From Bradyrhizobium diazoefficiens (lineage in GTDB: Bacteria; Pseudomonadota; Alphaproteobacteria; Rhizobiales; Xanthobacteraceae): a DNA stretch of 64,000 nt. Below are positions 8,858-17,078 of this stretch, one piece after another (position 1 is the stretch's first letter; each line of letters opens with the position of its first letter). Position numbers and translations under genes: made by a program. The notes below the pieces were generated by a model. That model made no database searches, was not told the DNA's origin, and saw nothing but the letters and a program-made list of their open reading frames with translations. Location of the stretch: positions 6,786,501 to 6,850,500 of the forward strand of contig NZ_CP067102.1 of the NCBI RefSeq assembly GCF_016616885.1, read 5' to 3'.

Positions 8858-8953
8858 AGTGATCAACGTCGCTCTCTTTGGGTTGGGAGCCTGCGGGCCA
8901 CGGGTTCGACCTGCCAAACGGAATACCGCCACCGATTTCATCCAGACGCGGCG

Positions 8954-10339
8954 TCAAGCGGCGGGCTGCGTCGTCGAAATCCAGATCTTGTCCTCCTGCA
9001 CCGCTGCTGCCCCGCCAATCTTCGGTCCCGCCTCGACCTTGAGAGTGCCGTCCTGTCCCAGCTCGCGGGCCAACACCTCGCGGTCACAAGCGTCCTCCCA
9101 CAGCGAAACGGTGATGGCTGCGACACAATTGCTGATCATGCTGGTCAGCGCCCGCGCCTCCGACATGAAGCGATCGATGCCGACAAGCAGTGCCACGCCC
9201 GCCACGGGCAAATCCGGCATGACGGAGAGGGTCGCAACAAGCGCGACGAAGCCGCTGCCGGTGACACCGGCCGCCCCTTTGGACGTCAGCAGCATCAGCC
9301 CCAGCATCGCGGCGATCTGCCCCCATGACAAATGGATGTCGCAGGCCTGCGCAATGAAGATGGACGCCAAGGTAAGATAGATGGCGCTGCCGTCCAGATT
9401 GAAAGAGTAGCCCATCGGCAACACGAGCCCCGACACGCCCTTCCGGCATCCGAGCTGCTCCAGCTTGCGCAGTGCGCCGGGCAGCGCCGGCTCCGACGAC
9501 GACGTGCCGAGCACGATCAGCAGTTCTTCCTTGAAGTAGCGGATGGTCTTCCACAGGCTGAAGCCGTTCAGCCGCGCCAGCGTACCAAGCACGACGACCA
9601 CGAAGACGGAGCAGGCGATATAGAATGTCAGGATCAGCAGTCCGAGCGAACCAATCGAACGGATGCCGTAGCGGCCCACCGTGAACGCCATGGCGCCAAA
9701 GGCGCCGAGCGGAGCGAGTTTCATGATGAAGCCGAAGGACACAAACAGCACCTGCGAGAACGAGGCGATTGCCTTTGCCACCACGACACCGCCGTCGCCG
9801 GCGCGGCTCAGCCCAAAGGCAATCACGACGGAGAGCAGCAGCACCGGGAGCACTTCGCCATCAGCAAACGCTCCAAAGAACGAATGCGGGATGATGTGCA
9901 GCACGAAGTCCGCAAATCCGCTCGTACCTGCCTGCTTGGTGAATTTCGCGGCGACCGACGGATCCAGCGTACTGACGGACACATGCATGCCCGCGCCCGG
10001 CTGGATCAGCGATACGGCCATCAGGCCAGTCAGCAGCGCCAGCACGGTCAGCAGGTAGAACAGCGCCATGGACTTGACCAGTGTGCGGCCGATCTCGCGG
10101 GAATCGCTGATGCTGTTGATGCCGCTGACAATGGTGCAGAACACGATTGGCGCGATCATCATCTTGACCAGCTTGACGAAGCCGTCTCCGAGGGGCTTCA
10201 GCGCGGCGCCAAATTCCGGCCAGAAATGGCCCGTGAGGATACCCAGCATGAGTCCGATCAGCACCTGAACATAGAGAACCCGATAGAACGGCTTTCGCGC
10301 CTCAGTGTTGGGATGCTCAACCAAAGCTTCCTTGTGCAT
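8954..10339 (-). CDS. C4-dicarboxylate-type cation symporter (DctA family)
   Basis: About 461 residues with eight or so hydrophobic segments and the DAACS signatures: 'LVKMMIAPIVFCTIVSGI' and the serine-rich loop 'LIVLGTSSSEPALPGAL'. 'LPMGYSFNLDGSAIYLTLAS' and 'LTSKGAAGVTGSGFVALVAT' form the substrate and cation site. It resembles DctA, the proton-coupled succinate/fumarate/malate carrier. Start 10339 has GGGAGA at good spacing; 10354 is five codons earlier. It lies 55 bases downstream of the GalD-like gene on the same strand, so it may import the acid handled by that tautomerase rather than be the main DctA. No dctBD genes or sigma-54 promoter were seen. Confidence 0.85.
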   Translation of the reverse strand: MHKEALVEHPNTEARKPFYRVLYVQVLIGLMLGILTGHFWPEFGAALKPLGDGFVKLVKMMIAPIVFCTIVSGINSISDSREIGRTLVKSMALFYLLTVLALLTGLMAVSLIQPGAGMHVSVSTLDPSVAAKFTKQAGTSGFADFVLHIIPHSFFGAFADGEVLPVLLLSVVIAFGLSRAGDGGVVVAKAIASFSQVLFVSFGFIMKLAPLGAFGAMAFTVGRYGIRSIGSLGLLILTFYIACSVFVVVVLGTLARLNGFSLWKTIRYFKEELLIVLGTSSSEPALPGALRKLEQLGCRKGVSGLVLPMGYSFNLDGSAIYLTLASIFIAQACDIHLSWGQIAAMLGLMLLTSKGAAGVTGSGFVALVATLSVMPDLPVAGVALLVGIDRFMSEARALTSMISNCVAAITVSLWEDACDREVLARELGQDGTLKVEAGPKIGGAAAVQEDKIWISTTQPAA

Positions 10340-10393
10340 TCTCGTTTCTCCCATGGCTTTGATTTTTCTTGATGACTCCGGAGGCGGCCGGCT

Positions 10394-11467
10394 TCAGGCC
10401 GCCAGGACCGAATGAGCAATGTGCGACCGACGGGCGAAGACGTGGCCCTCGAAGATTCGCCGCGCAGTCCGCTGCACCCGGGCAACCGGGCCGGGCTCCA
10501 GCCGAACGACGAGTTGGCCGGAGGGATGGGCCAGCGTGATCGGCACCGGTGGCGCCAGCGGTCCCACCATCTCCGCGGCGATCGTTCCGGGCGTGACACA
10601 GGCAGTCGCAATCGCGACAGCGCCCGTCACCGCCAGCGCGCTATGGCAGTCGTGTGGCATGAAGTACCTGACGTTCAACGTCGCCTCGCTTGCGGACGAT
10701 ATCAGGACCGGTTTTGGGATCACCATTGCCGCAGAATTCGGAAAGCCCATCCGGCGTCCAGCCTCGATGCGCAAGGTTTCGAGACGCGCGCGGAAGTAGC
10801 TGTCGGTGAAATCTGAGGGTGCCTCGCGGCCGCTCCAGCCAAGATCCGCCGCGCGGACCAGCATCACGGGCATGGCAGCGTCGATGCAAGTCACATCGAT
10901 CCCTTCGATGCGGTCGACCGGTCGCCCCGTGGGCAGGAGGCGGCCGGTGCGTGCGCCGGCCGCGTTGGGAAACGACAGTTCGATCGCCGCGGCCGTTCCC
11001 GGTACACCGTCGATCCTCGCCTCGCCCTCATAGGTCACCCGCCCTCCGGGGGTGGCAACCATCGCGTCAATCAGCTTACCGGTGTTGACATTGTGGATGC
11101 GCACATGGGTGCGATCTGCGGCGGCGGCGACCAGCCCGCCTTCAATCGCGAACGGCCCCACCGCCGCCAGCATATTCCCGCAGTTGGGCGAGGTATCGAC
11201 GATCCCTTCACGAACCCGCACCTGGGCAAACAGGTAGTCAACATCGGCGCCGGGCACCGATCCCGGTCCAACGATCGCAACCTTGTTGATAACGGCATTG
11301 CCGCCGCCGATACCGTCTATTCCAAGATCGTGCCCACCTCCCATCACGGAGAGCAGGATGGCGTCGCGCAACCTGGGGTCGGCCGGAAGATCGCTGGCTA
11401 GAAAAAACGGCCCGCGTGAGGTTCCTCCGCGCATGACCACACAGGGAATGGCAATCTGATCGTTCAT
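10394..11467 (-). CDS. galD: PrpF-family isomerase, probably 4-oxalomesaconate tautomerase
   Basis: A 357-residue protein of the PrpF/diaminopimelate-epimerase fold. It begins 'IPCVVMRGGTSRGPFFLASD', contains 'GIDGIGGGNAVINKVAIV' and the active-site cysteine segment 'SPNCGNMLAAVGPFAIEGG', and closes with 'VARVQRTARRIFEGHVFARR'. This is closest to GalD/LigU, which interconvert the keto and enol forms of 4-oxalomesaconate in gallate and protocatechuate 4,5-cleavage breakdown. No dioxygenase, hydratase or aldolase of that path is in the window, so an isomerase for another tricarboxylate or aconitate-like acid is possible. It is divergent from a LysR gene and upstream of a DctA-like carrier. The symbol is by similarity of motifs. 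Confidence 0.75.
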   Translation of the reverse strand: MNDQIAIPCVVMRGGTSRGPFFLASDLPADPRLRDAILLSVMGGGHDLGIDGIGGGNAVINKVAIVGPGSVPGADVDYLFAQVRVREGIVDTSPNCGNMLAAVGPFAIEGGLVAAAADRTHVRIHNVNTGKLIDAMVATPGGRVTYEGEARIDGVPGTAAAIELSFPNAAGARTGRLLPTGRPVDRIEGIDVTCIDAAMPVMLVRAADLGWSGREAPSDFTDSYFRARLETLRIEAGRRMGFPNSAAMVIPKPVLISSASEATLNVRYFMPHDCHSALAVTGAVAIATACVTPGTIAAEMVGPLAPPVPITLAHPSGQLVVRLEPGPVARVQRTARRIFEGHVFARRSHIAHSVLAA

Positions 11468-11584
11468 GGAGCTGTTCCGTTCGTCGACATCTTCGCTCGG
11501 ACCAGAGCATCGTCCGCCAGAACTCTTTTGTGAAATGCAAATATCTGATGTATTGTTTCATATATCGGTATAATGGAGCGGACC

Positions 11585-12565
11585 ATGAACGCAGAACTGC
11601 TCGACCTCAAAGCGTTCATCACCGTGGCGGAGACGGGAAGCTTTGTCCGGACCGCCAAGGCGCTGAACCTGTCGCAGCCAGCGCTCAGCCGGCGCATTCA
11701 AAAACTGGAAGAAAGCCTCGGTGCGCCGTTGCTCGAACGGTCGACGCGGCACGTCAATCTCACCATGACGGGGCGCGACTTCCTGCCGAAAGTGCGTCGC
11801 CTCATCGACGAGTTTGAGACCTCGGTGCTCGCCATTCACGATATCGGCGCGCGAAGTTCAGGTTTGGTTTCGGTGGCTGCGGTGCCGACAGCCGTGTTCT
11901 ATTTCCTGCCGCGTGCGATCGGCCGGTTCGCCGAAGCCTATCCGCGCATTCGCATCCGGATTCTGGACATCGGAGCCAACGAGGGACTGGAAGCGGTCGC
12001 GCGCGGAGAAGCCGACTTCGGCATCAATTTCATTGGCGCCTCGCATGCCGAAATTGAATTTGAGAAACTGGTCGAGGACCCTTTCGTTCTGGCCTGCCGT
12101 CATGACCATCCGTTGGCATCGCGCAAACAGGTAAGCTGGACGGAGATCGTGCCGCACCGAATCATCACCGTCGGTCGTAACAGCGGCAATCGCGCATTGA
12201 TCGACAATGCGCTGGCGCGACACGGCCTGCAGCTCAACTGGTCCTATGAAGTCGCTCACCTCTCCGGTTCGCTTGGCCTGGTCGAAGCGGGGCTGGGCAT
12301 CGCCGTGCTACCGAGGCTCGCGACGCCGGCGGCCGGTCATCCGATCATTCACACCATTCGGTTGATCGAGCCGGAAGTATCGCGGACGATTGGAATCGTG
12401 CGCAGGCGCGGGGCGACACTATCTCCTCATGCCAGCCAGTTTCTCAAGATGCTCCTCGAAGCATGGCGCTCGCCTTCCCGGACGAGCGGGCAAGGCAAGC
12501 CGCGATCCCGATCCGCTGAGGCAGGTTCGAATGCCGTTCCGACAGGCATGAAGGGGAAACGCTGA
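11585..12565 (+). CDS. LysR-family transcriptional regulator
   Basis: A 326-residue LysR protein. The winged helix-turn-helix is at the N terminus ('LKAFITVAETGSFVRTAKAL' then 'LSQPALSRRIQKLEESLGAP'), followed by a periplasmic-binding-like effector domain (about residues 90-295). The C-terminal 30 residues are a poorly conserved basic tail. Start 11585 is chosen over the ATG at 11573 because the fold begins there. It is divergent from galD across an AT-rich gap of 117 bases, the classical arrangement for a LysR regulator and its target, so it probably controls galD and the carrier gene. GalR of gallate degradation is the obvious analogue. Confidence 0.88.
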   Translation: MNAELLDLKAFITVAETGSFVRTAKALNLSQPALSRRIQKLEESLGAPLLERSTRHVNLTMTGRDFLPKVRRLIDEFETSVLAIHDIGARSSGLVSVAAVPTAVFYFLPRAIGRFAEAYPRIRIRILDIGANEGLEAVARGEADFGINFIGASHAEIEFEKLVEDPFVLACRHDHPLASRKQVSWTEIVPHRIITVGRNSGNRALIDNALARHGLQLNWSYEVAHLSGSLGLVEAGLGIAVLPRLATPAAGHPIIHTIRLIEPEVSRTIGIVRRRGATLSPHASQFLKMLLEAWRSPSRTSGQGKPRSRSAEAGSNAVPTGMKGKR

Positions 12566-12957
12566 TCGCTCGCCCGCGTGGCGGTGCAGGCCGTTCGCCC
12601 TTGAACCGGAGTTCCTCGGATGAGCCCGCCGCGTTCCCGAGGCATTTCCAGATTCTGCGGCCGGAGCTCGCTGGCCCGGCCGGTGGCGTTGCGTTCAGTG
12701 CTCATACCGCATAGAACAGCCCGATCTTTCACTGGCGGCGAGCAGGTGTGGGATGATCAGACGAAGCCAGAAGGCGCGAGGCGAATTGATTGCCACAAAT
12801 TGATGCGGCGATTGGATCGATGCGCGCATTAAGCATCTCCTCGCGCCCGACGCCCCCACGACATAGGTCTGACAACATGCCGCTAGATCGGACTACCGCC
12901 ATGCGCTAGTGTTTTGCTCGACCGGTTAAAAACACCGGCCGTTTGAGGGAGAAAAAC
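12566..12957. other. Intergenic region before the ABC binding-protein gene
   Basis: About 390 bases without a convincing gene; short frames here lack family resemblance and ribosome sites. It should contain the promoter of the ABC operon. The only notable sequence is the motif at 12912-12927. Confidence 0.5.
12912..12927. promoter_or_regulatory. Candidate operator with ACCGGT core
   Basis: TTTTGCTCGACCGGTT lies 31 bases before the start of the binding-protein gene. A copy with one difference lies at 19203-19218, just upstream of the ATPase gene of the facing ABC operon. The palindromic ACCGGT core resembles LacI-family operators. No LacI gene is in the window, and such a pair could arise by chance. 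Confidence 0.35.
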
Positions 12958-14343
12958 GTGAGATCCAAGGTTATTGGCGCAGTATCACTGGCGGTCGCTG
13001 CGGCCGGGCTGTTTGCAGCCGCTGCACCCGCATTTGCGCAGCAAAAGACGATTACGGTCTGGTGGGGCAAAGGCTTCTATCGGTCCGAAGACGACGCGCT
13101 GCTCGAGACGATCAAGAAGTTCGAAGCCAAGACCGGCATCAAGGTCGAATTGTCGCAATACGCGATTCAGGACATGATTCCGAAGACGGTCGCCGCACTC
13201 GACGCCGGCACCGTGCCCGATGTCGCCTATTCCGATTCCTACGACGTGCAGGCGCAGGGCAAGTGGGCCTATGAGGGCAAGCTCGAGGACCTCACGGACG
13301 TCATGGAGCCGATCAAGGGCCGGTTCGTGCAGAACACGCTGGACGCATCGATCCTTTATAACGACGTCACCAAGAAGAAGGCCTATTACGGCTTCCCGCT
13401 GAAGCAGCAGAGCATGCACGTCCAGATCTGGAACGACATGCTGGAGAAGGCGGGCTTCAAGCAGAGCGACATCCCGACCGACTGGGCTGGGTACTGGACG
13501 TTCTGGTGCGACAAGGTTCAGCCGGGGATCCGCAAGGCGACCGGCCAGCGCATTTATGCCGTCGGACAGCCGATGGGCGTGGAATCCACCGACGCCTTCC
13601 AGTCGTTCTACACTTTCATGGACGCCTACCACGTCAAGCTGGTCGACGACGACGGCAAGCTCCTGGTCGACGACCCAAAGGTGCGCGACGGCCTGATCCA
13701 TGCGCTGAAGGACTACACCGACACCTACATCAAGGGCTGCACCCCGCCATCGTCCACGACCTGGAAGGATCCGGACAACAACGTCGCCTTCCACAACAAG
13801 ACGATCGTGATGACCCACAATTTCACGATCTCGATCGCGGCGAAGTGGTACGAGGATTCGCAGAATCAGGCGCTCACGCAAGAACAGCGCGACGCCGGCA
13901 AGAAGGCCTATGAACAGGACATCATCACGGCGTCCTTCCCGAAGGCGCCGGATGGTTCGACCATCCGCTACCGCTCCGACGTCAAGACCGGGTTGGTCTT
14001 CACCGCGGCCAAGAACAAGGCCGAGGCCAAGCAGTTCATCAGCTTCCTGCTCCAGGAAGAGAACGTCCGACCCTATATCGAAGGCGCGCTCGGCCGCTGG
14101 TTCCCCGTGACGAAGGAAAGCCAGGCCAGCCCATTCTGGCAGGCCGACAAGCACCGCAAGGCGGTCTACGCCCAGTTCACGGGCGGCACCGCGCCGTTCG
14201 ACTTCACCAAGAACTGGAAGTTCACGATCCTCAACAACGAGAACGTCTGGGCCAAGGCGATGAACCGGGTTGTCAGTGAGAAGGTCCCGGTCGACAAGGC
14301 CGTCGACGAGCTGATCGCCCGCATCAAGCAGGTTGCAGGCTAA
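12958..14343 (+). CDS. ABC transporter substrate-binding protein, carbohydrate type
   Basis: A 461-residue periplasmic binding protein of solute-binding family 1 (sugar or polyol class). The GTG start at 12958 has GAGGGAG at ideal spacing and opens a Sec signal peptide ending 'AAAAPAFAQQ'. The mature protein begins 'KTITVWWGKGFYRSEDDALL' and has 'KVELSQYAIQDMIPKTVAAL' and 'GTVPDVAYSDSYDV', the usual first-lobe pattern of maltose/glycerol-phosphate-type binders. It heads a three-gene operon with two permeases. The operon has no ATPase gene. Substrate cannot be assigned from sequence; a sugar, polyol or oligosaccharide is likely. Confidence 0.88.
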   Translation: MRSKVIGAVSLAVAAAGLFAAAAPAFAQQKTITVWWGKGFYRSEDDALLETIKKFEAKTGIKVELSQYAIQDMIPKTVAALDAGTVPDVAYSDSYDVQAQGKWAYEGKLEDLTDVMEPIKGRFVQNTLDASILYNDVTKKKAYYGFPLKQQSMHVQIWNDMLEKAGFKQSDIPTDWAGYWTFWCDKVQPGIRKATGQRIYAVGQPMGVESTDAFQSFYTFMDAYHVKLVDDDGKLLVDDPKVRDGLIHALKDYTDTYIKGCTPPSSTTWKDPDNNVAFHNKTIVMTHNFTISIAAKWYEDSQNQALTQEQRDAGKKAYEQDIITASFPKAPDGSTIRYRSDVKTGLVFTAAKNKAEAKQFISFLLQEENVRPYIEGALGRWFPVTKESQASPFWQADKHRKAVYAQFTGGTAPFDFTKNWKFTILNNENVWAKAMNRVVSEKVPVDKAVDELIARIKQVAG

Positions 14344-14355
14344 GCTCTCTTTCTT

Positions 14356-14415
14356 CCTCTCCTCGCTGGCGCGGGGAGAGGCGAAACGCTAACACCGGCC
14401 GCCGCGTGCGGCCGG
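14356..14415 (+). promoter_or_regulatory. Two hairpins between binding protein and permease
   Basis: CCTCTCC pairs with GGAGAGG at 14356-14381, and CCGGCCGC with GCGGCCGG at 14396-14415. Neither has a U tract. Such structures after a binding-protein gene often protect its mRNA 3' end and lower permease expression; that role is inferred. Confidence 0.45.
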
Positions 14416-14441
14416 AAGTCCTTTCAAAGAGTCCTAAAAGA

Positions 14442-15314
14442 ATGGCGATCACGCTCTCTGGCGATCAGTCGATCCCCGCCTCCCCCTTGTCGCCGCGGCT
14501 GACCCCGGCGCAGGCCTGGGGCATCGCGCTGCTCGCGCCCTACCTGCTCGTTTTCCTCGCCTTCGTGGTCTATCCCGTCTGCTACGGGCTATGGCTGGCG
14601 CGGGCCCCGTCGAACTATGTCGCGCTCTACAACGACCCGATCTTCGCGCGCGCCGCGGTCAATACGCTGATCTTCCTGGTGATCGGCATCAACATCAAGA
14701 TGCTGATCGCGCTGTTCCTGTCCGGCTTCTTCGCCGTGCAGCGCACCTGGATCAAGTGGCTCTCGGTGATCTTCATCCTGCCCTGGGCGGTGCCGTCGAT
14801 CCCGACCATCCTGTCGGTCCGCTTCATGCTCAATCCCGAATGGGGCATGATCAACCACCTGATCTTCTCTTTGACCGGCGATGACGGCCCGAACTGGCTG
14901 AATGACCCGACCGTGGCGCTGACCATGGCGATCGGCGTGCACATCTGGAAGTCGCTGCCGTTCTGGACGCTGATCCTGATCACCGGGCGCCTTGCAATCG
15001 CGCAGGACCTGTTCGAGGCCGCCGAGGTCGATGGCGCGAGCTGGTGGCAGAAATTCCGCTTCATCACCTGGCCGTCGATGCAGACGCTCTACATCACCTG
15101 CACGCTGCTCTCGATGATCTGGACGCTCGGCGATTTCAACAGCGTCTATCTGCTCACCGGCGGCGGCCCGGCCGACCTCACGCACGTGCTGTCGACGCTC
15201 GGTATCCGCTATCTCCGGCTCGACCAGCTGTCGCTCGCGATGGCCTCCATCGTCTGCGCGATGCCGTTCGTCCTGCCGCTCGTGTATTTCATGATGAAAC
15301 GGTTGTCGCGATGA
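14442..15314 (+). CDS. ABC transporter permease, first (MalF/UgpA-like)
   Basis: A 290-residue inner-membrane permease with six predicted segments. It begins with a short cytoplasmic stretch and 'GIALLAPYLLVFLAFVVYPV'. The coupling-helix EAA loop is 'EAAEVDGASWWQKFRFITWP', which contacts the ATPase. The start is taken at ATG 14442; an in-frame GTG at 14406 would add 12 residues. It overlaps the next permease by four bases (ATGA), a sign of translational coupling. It forms a heterodimer with that protein in a CUT1-type carbohydrate importer. Confidence 0.88.
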   Translation: MAITLSGDQSIPASPLSPRLTPAQAWGIALLAPYLLVFLAFVVYPVCYGLWLARAPSNYVALYNDPIFARAAVNTLIFLVIGINIKMLIALFLSGFFAVQRTWIKWLSVIFILPWAVPSIPTILSVRFMLNPEWGMINHLIFSLTGDDGPNWLNDPTVALTMAIGVHIWKSLPFWTLILITGRLAIAQDLFEAAEVDGASWWQKFRFITWPSMQTLYITCTLLSMIWTLGDFNSVYLLTGGGPADLTHVLSTLGIRYLRLDQLSLAMASIVCAMPFVLPLVYFMMKRLSR

Positions 15315-16162
15315 AGCTTCCCTCTCTCCGTGACGTCGCGACGGAAGCGCGGCTGCTCCTGATCGGCATTCCTGTCTTCCTGTGGACGATGATCCCGATC
15401 TACCACATGTTCCTGTTCGCGATCTCCCCGAAGGAGGACGCGTTCTCGGGCAAGCTGTGGCCGGACCATCCGACGCTGCACAACTTCGAAATCGTGTTCA
15501 AGCAGCAGCACTATTTCCTGCGCGACTTCTACGTCCAGTTCTGGAATTCGACGCTGATCGCCGCGGCCGTCGGCGCATTGACGCTGTTCATCGCCACGGC
15601 CGCGGCGTTCTCGATCTCGCGGCTGAAGGTGCCCGGCGGGCGCATGGTGCTGAACCTCGCGCTCTTCACCTATTTCATCCCCGCGGCATTCCTTGCCGTG
15701 CCGATGTACCGCACCATGGGAAATTACGGCCTGCTCAACAATCACTGGGCGCTGATCCTGGCGATGGTGACGATCGCCTCGCCTTACGCGATCTGGGTGC
15801 TGAAGCAGGCCTCGGACAAGCTGCCGGTCGAGCTGGATGAAGCCGCGGTGATGGACGGCGCCACCACGCTGCAGATCTTCCGTCTGGTCTATCTGCCGCT
15901 GATGATGCCCTCGCTGGTCGCGATCGGCACCTATGCAGTGCTGCTCGCCTGGAACGAATATCTCTATGCATTCCTGCTGCTGTCGAACGACCAGGAGATC
16001 ACGCTTCCCGTCGCGCTCGGCAACTTCCTCGCCGCCGACGATTCGCCGTGGGAACTCTTGATGACCACCGGCTTCATCTACGCGCTGCCGCCGGCTGCGG
16101 TCTATTACGCCTTCCGCCGCTACATGGTCGGCGGGCTGACAGCGGGTGCGGTGAAGTCCTAG
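15311..16162 (+). CDS. ABC transporter permease, second (MalG/UgpE-like)
   Basis: A 283-residue permease with six membrane segments, starting 'MKLPSLRDVATEARLL' at the ATG overlapping the previous stop. The EAA loop is 'DEAAVMDGATTLQIFRLVYL' followed by 'PLMMPSLVAIGTYAVLLAWN', typical of the MalG half of CUT1 importers. It ends the operon, and a 90-base palindromic repeat lies seven bases beyond its stop. No ATPase gene follows, so the transporter must borrow one encoded elsewhere, possibly the PotG-like protein of the facing operon or a general CUT1 ATPase. Confidence 0.88.
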   Translation: MKLPSLRDVATEARLLLIGIPVFLWTMIPIYHMFLFAISPKEDAFSGKLWPDHPTLHNFEIVFKQQHYFLRDFYVQFWNSTLIAAAVGALTLFIATAAAFSISRLKVPGGRMVLNLALFTYFIPAAFLAVPMYRTMGNYGLLNNHWALILAMVTIASPYAIWVLKQASDKLPVELDEAAVMDGATTLQIFRLVYLPLMMPSLVAIGTYAVLLAWNEYLYAFLLLSNDQEITLPVALGNFLAADDSPWELLMTTGFIYALPPAAVYYAFRRYMVGGLTAGAVKS

Positions 16163-16168
16163 CCCCCT

Positions 16169-16256
16169 CGTCATTGCGAGCGAAGCGAAGCAATCCAGAA
16201 ATGCTCCCGCGGAGACACTCTGGATTGCTTCGTCGCAAGAGCTCCTCGCAATGACA
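16169..16256. repeat. Complete palindromic repeat A
   Basis: About 88 bases with long inverted arms: CGTCATTGCGAG ... GAAGCAATCCAGA on the left pairs with TCTGGATTGCTTCG ... CTCGCAATGAC on the right. It fills the gap between two convergent operons and could act as a bidirectional terminator. A half copy is in nirV at 5189-5240. It resembles the short palindromic extragenic elements common in Bradyrhizobium genomes. Confidence 0.85.
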
Positions 16257-16264
16257 GCAGGGGC

Positions 16265-17077
16265 CTATAGCGGCGCCGCGCTCTTGCCCTGCGAACTCGA
16301 TAGCTTTGAAGCGAGCGAGGCGATAACGATGACGATCGCGATCAGGGCGATCACCAGGGTGCAGATCGCATTGATCTCGGGCTTCACGCCCAGCCGCACC
16401 TCGGAATAGATCCGTATCGGCAGCGTCGCCGAGCCGGGCCCCGTGGTGAAGCTTGCAATCACGAGATCGTCGAGCGAGAGGGTGAAGGCGAGCATCCACC
16501 CGGCGACGATCGCTGGTGCAATCAGCGGCAACGTCACCGACAGGAAGGCGCGCACGGGGGCGCAGCCGAGGTCCATCGCCGCCTCCTCCAGCGACCGGTC
16601 GAGCGAGCCGAGGCGCGACTGCACGACGACGGCGACGAAACACATCGTCAGCGTGGTATGCGCGATCGTCACCGTCCAGAAGCCACGCTCGGCGTTCAGC
16701 GCAACGAACAGCAGCAGCAGCGACAATCCCGTGATCACCTCCGGCATCACCAGCGGCGCATAGAGCATGCCGGAGAACAACGTACGGCCGCGAAAGCGCT
16801 CGCCGCGCGCCAGCGCCACCGCGGCCAGCGTACCGATCAGCGTGGCGATGGTTGCGGACGCGACCGCGACCCGCAGGCTCATCCAGGATGCCTCGATCAT
16901 GGCGCGGTCGCCAAAGAACTCGTGGTACCAGCGCAGCGACCAGCCGCCCCACACCGTCACCAGCCGCGAGGCGTTGAAGGAGTAGATGACGAGAATGAGG
17001 ATCGGCAGATAGAGGAAGGCGAGCCCGAGCGCGAGCGAAGCGATGTTGAAGCGGGACAGGCGAGAGAATTTGCGCAT
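16265..17077 (-). CDS. potI: Putrescine/spermidine-type ABC permease PotI
   Basis: A 270-residue permease. 'LYLPILILVIYSFNASRLVT' and 'VWGGWSLRWYHEFF' closely follow E. coli PotI, as do 'LVMPEVITGLSLLLLFVAL' and 'AFTLSLDDLVIASFTTGPG'. The EAA loop 'LEEAAMDLGCAPVRAFLSVT' is intact. Start 17077 has GAGGAG upstream and lies one base after the potH stop; a frame open to 17116 is unlikely to be used. It is last in the operon glpD-potG-potH-potI. Polyamine uptake is the best family guess, but no PotF-type binding protein is present and the glpD link leaves glycerol or another small cation or polyol open. Confidence 0.88.
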   Translation of the reverse strand: MRKFSRLSRFNIASLALGLAFLYLPILILVIYSFNASRLVTVWGGWSLRWYHEFFGDRAMIEASWMSLRVAVASATIATLIGTLAAVALARGERFRGRTLFSGMLYAPLVMPEVITGLSLLLLFVALNAERGFWTVTIAHTTLTMCFVAVVVQSRLGSLDRSLEEAAMDLGCAPVRAFLSVTLPLIAPAIVAGWMLAFTLSLDDLVIASFTTGPGSATLPIRIYSEVRLGVKPEINAICTLVIALIAIVIVIASLASKLSSSQGKSAAPL

Positions 17078-17078
17078 C

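Noticed and set aside
8954..10339. Assignment as the symbiotic DctA with DctBD control
   Set aside because: No dctBD genes or sigma-54 promoter lie nearby, and the gene follows galD, so only family-level naming is justified.
12620..12832. A 70-codon frame upstream of the ABC operon
   Set aside because: Arg/Ser-rich composition, no family resemblance and no ribosome site; looks like a chance frame in GC-rich intergenic DNA.
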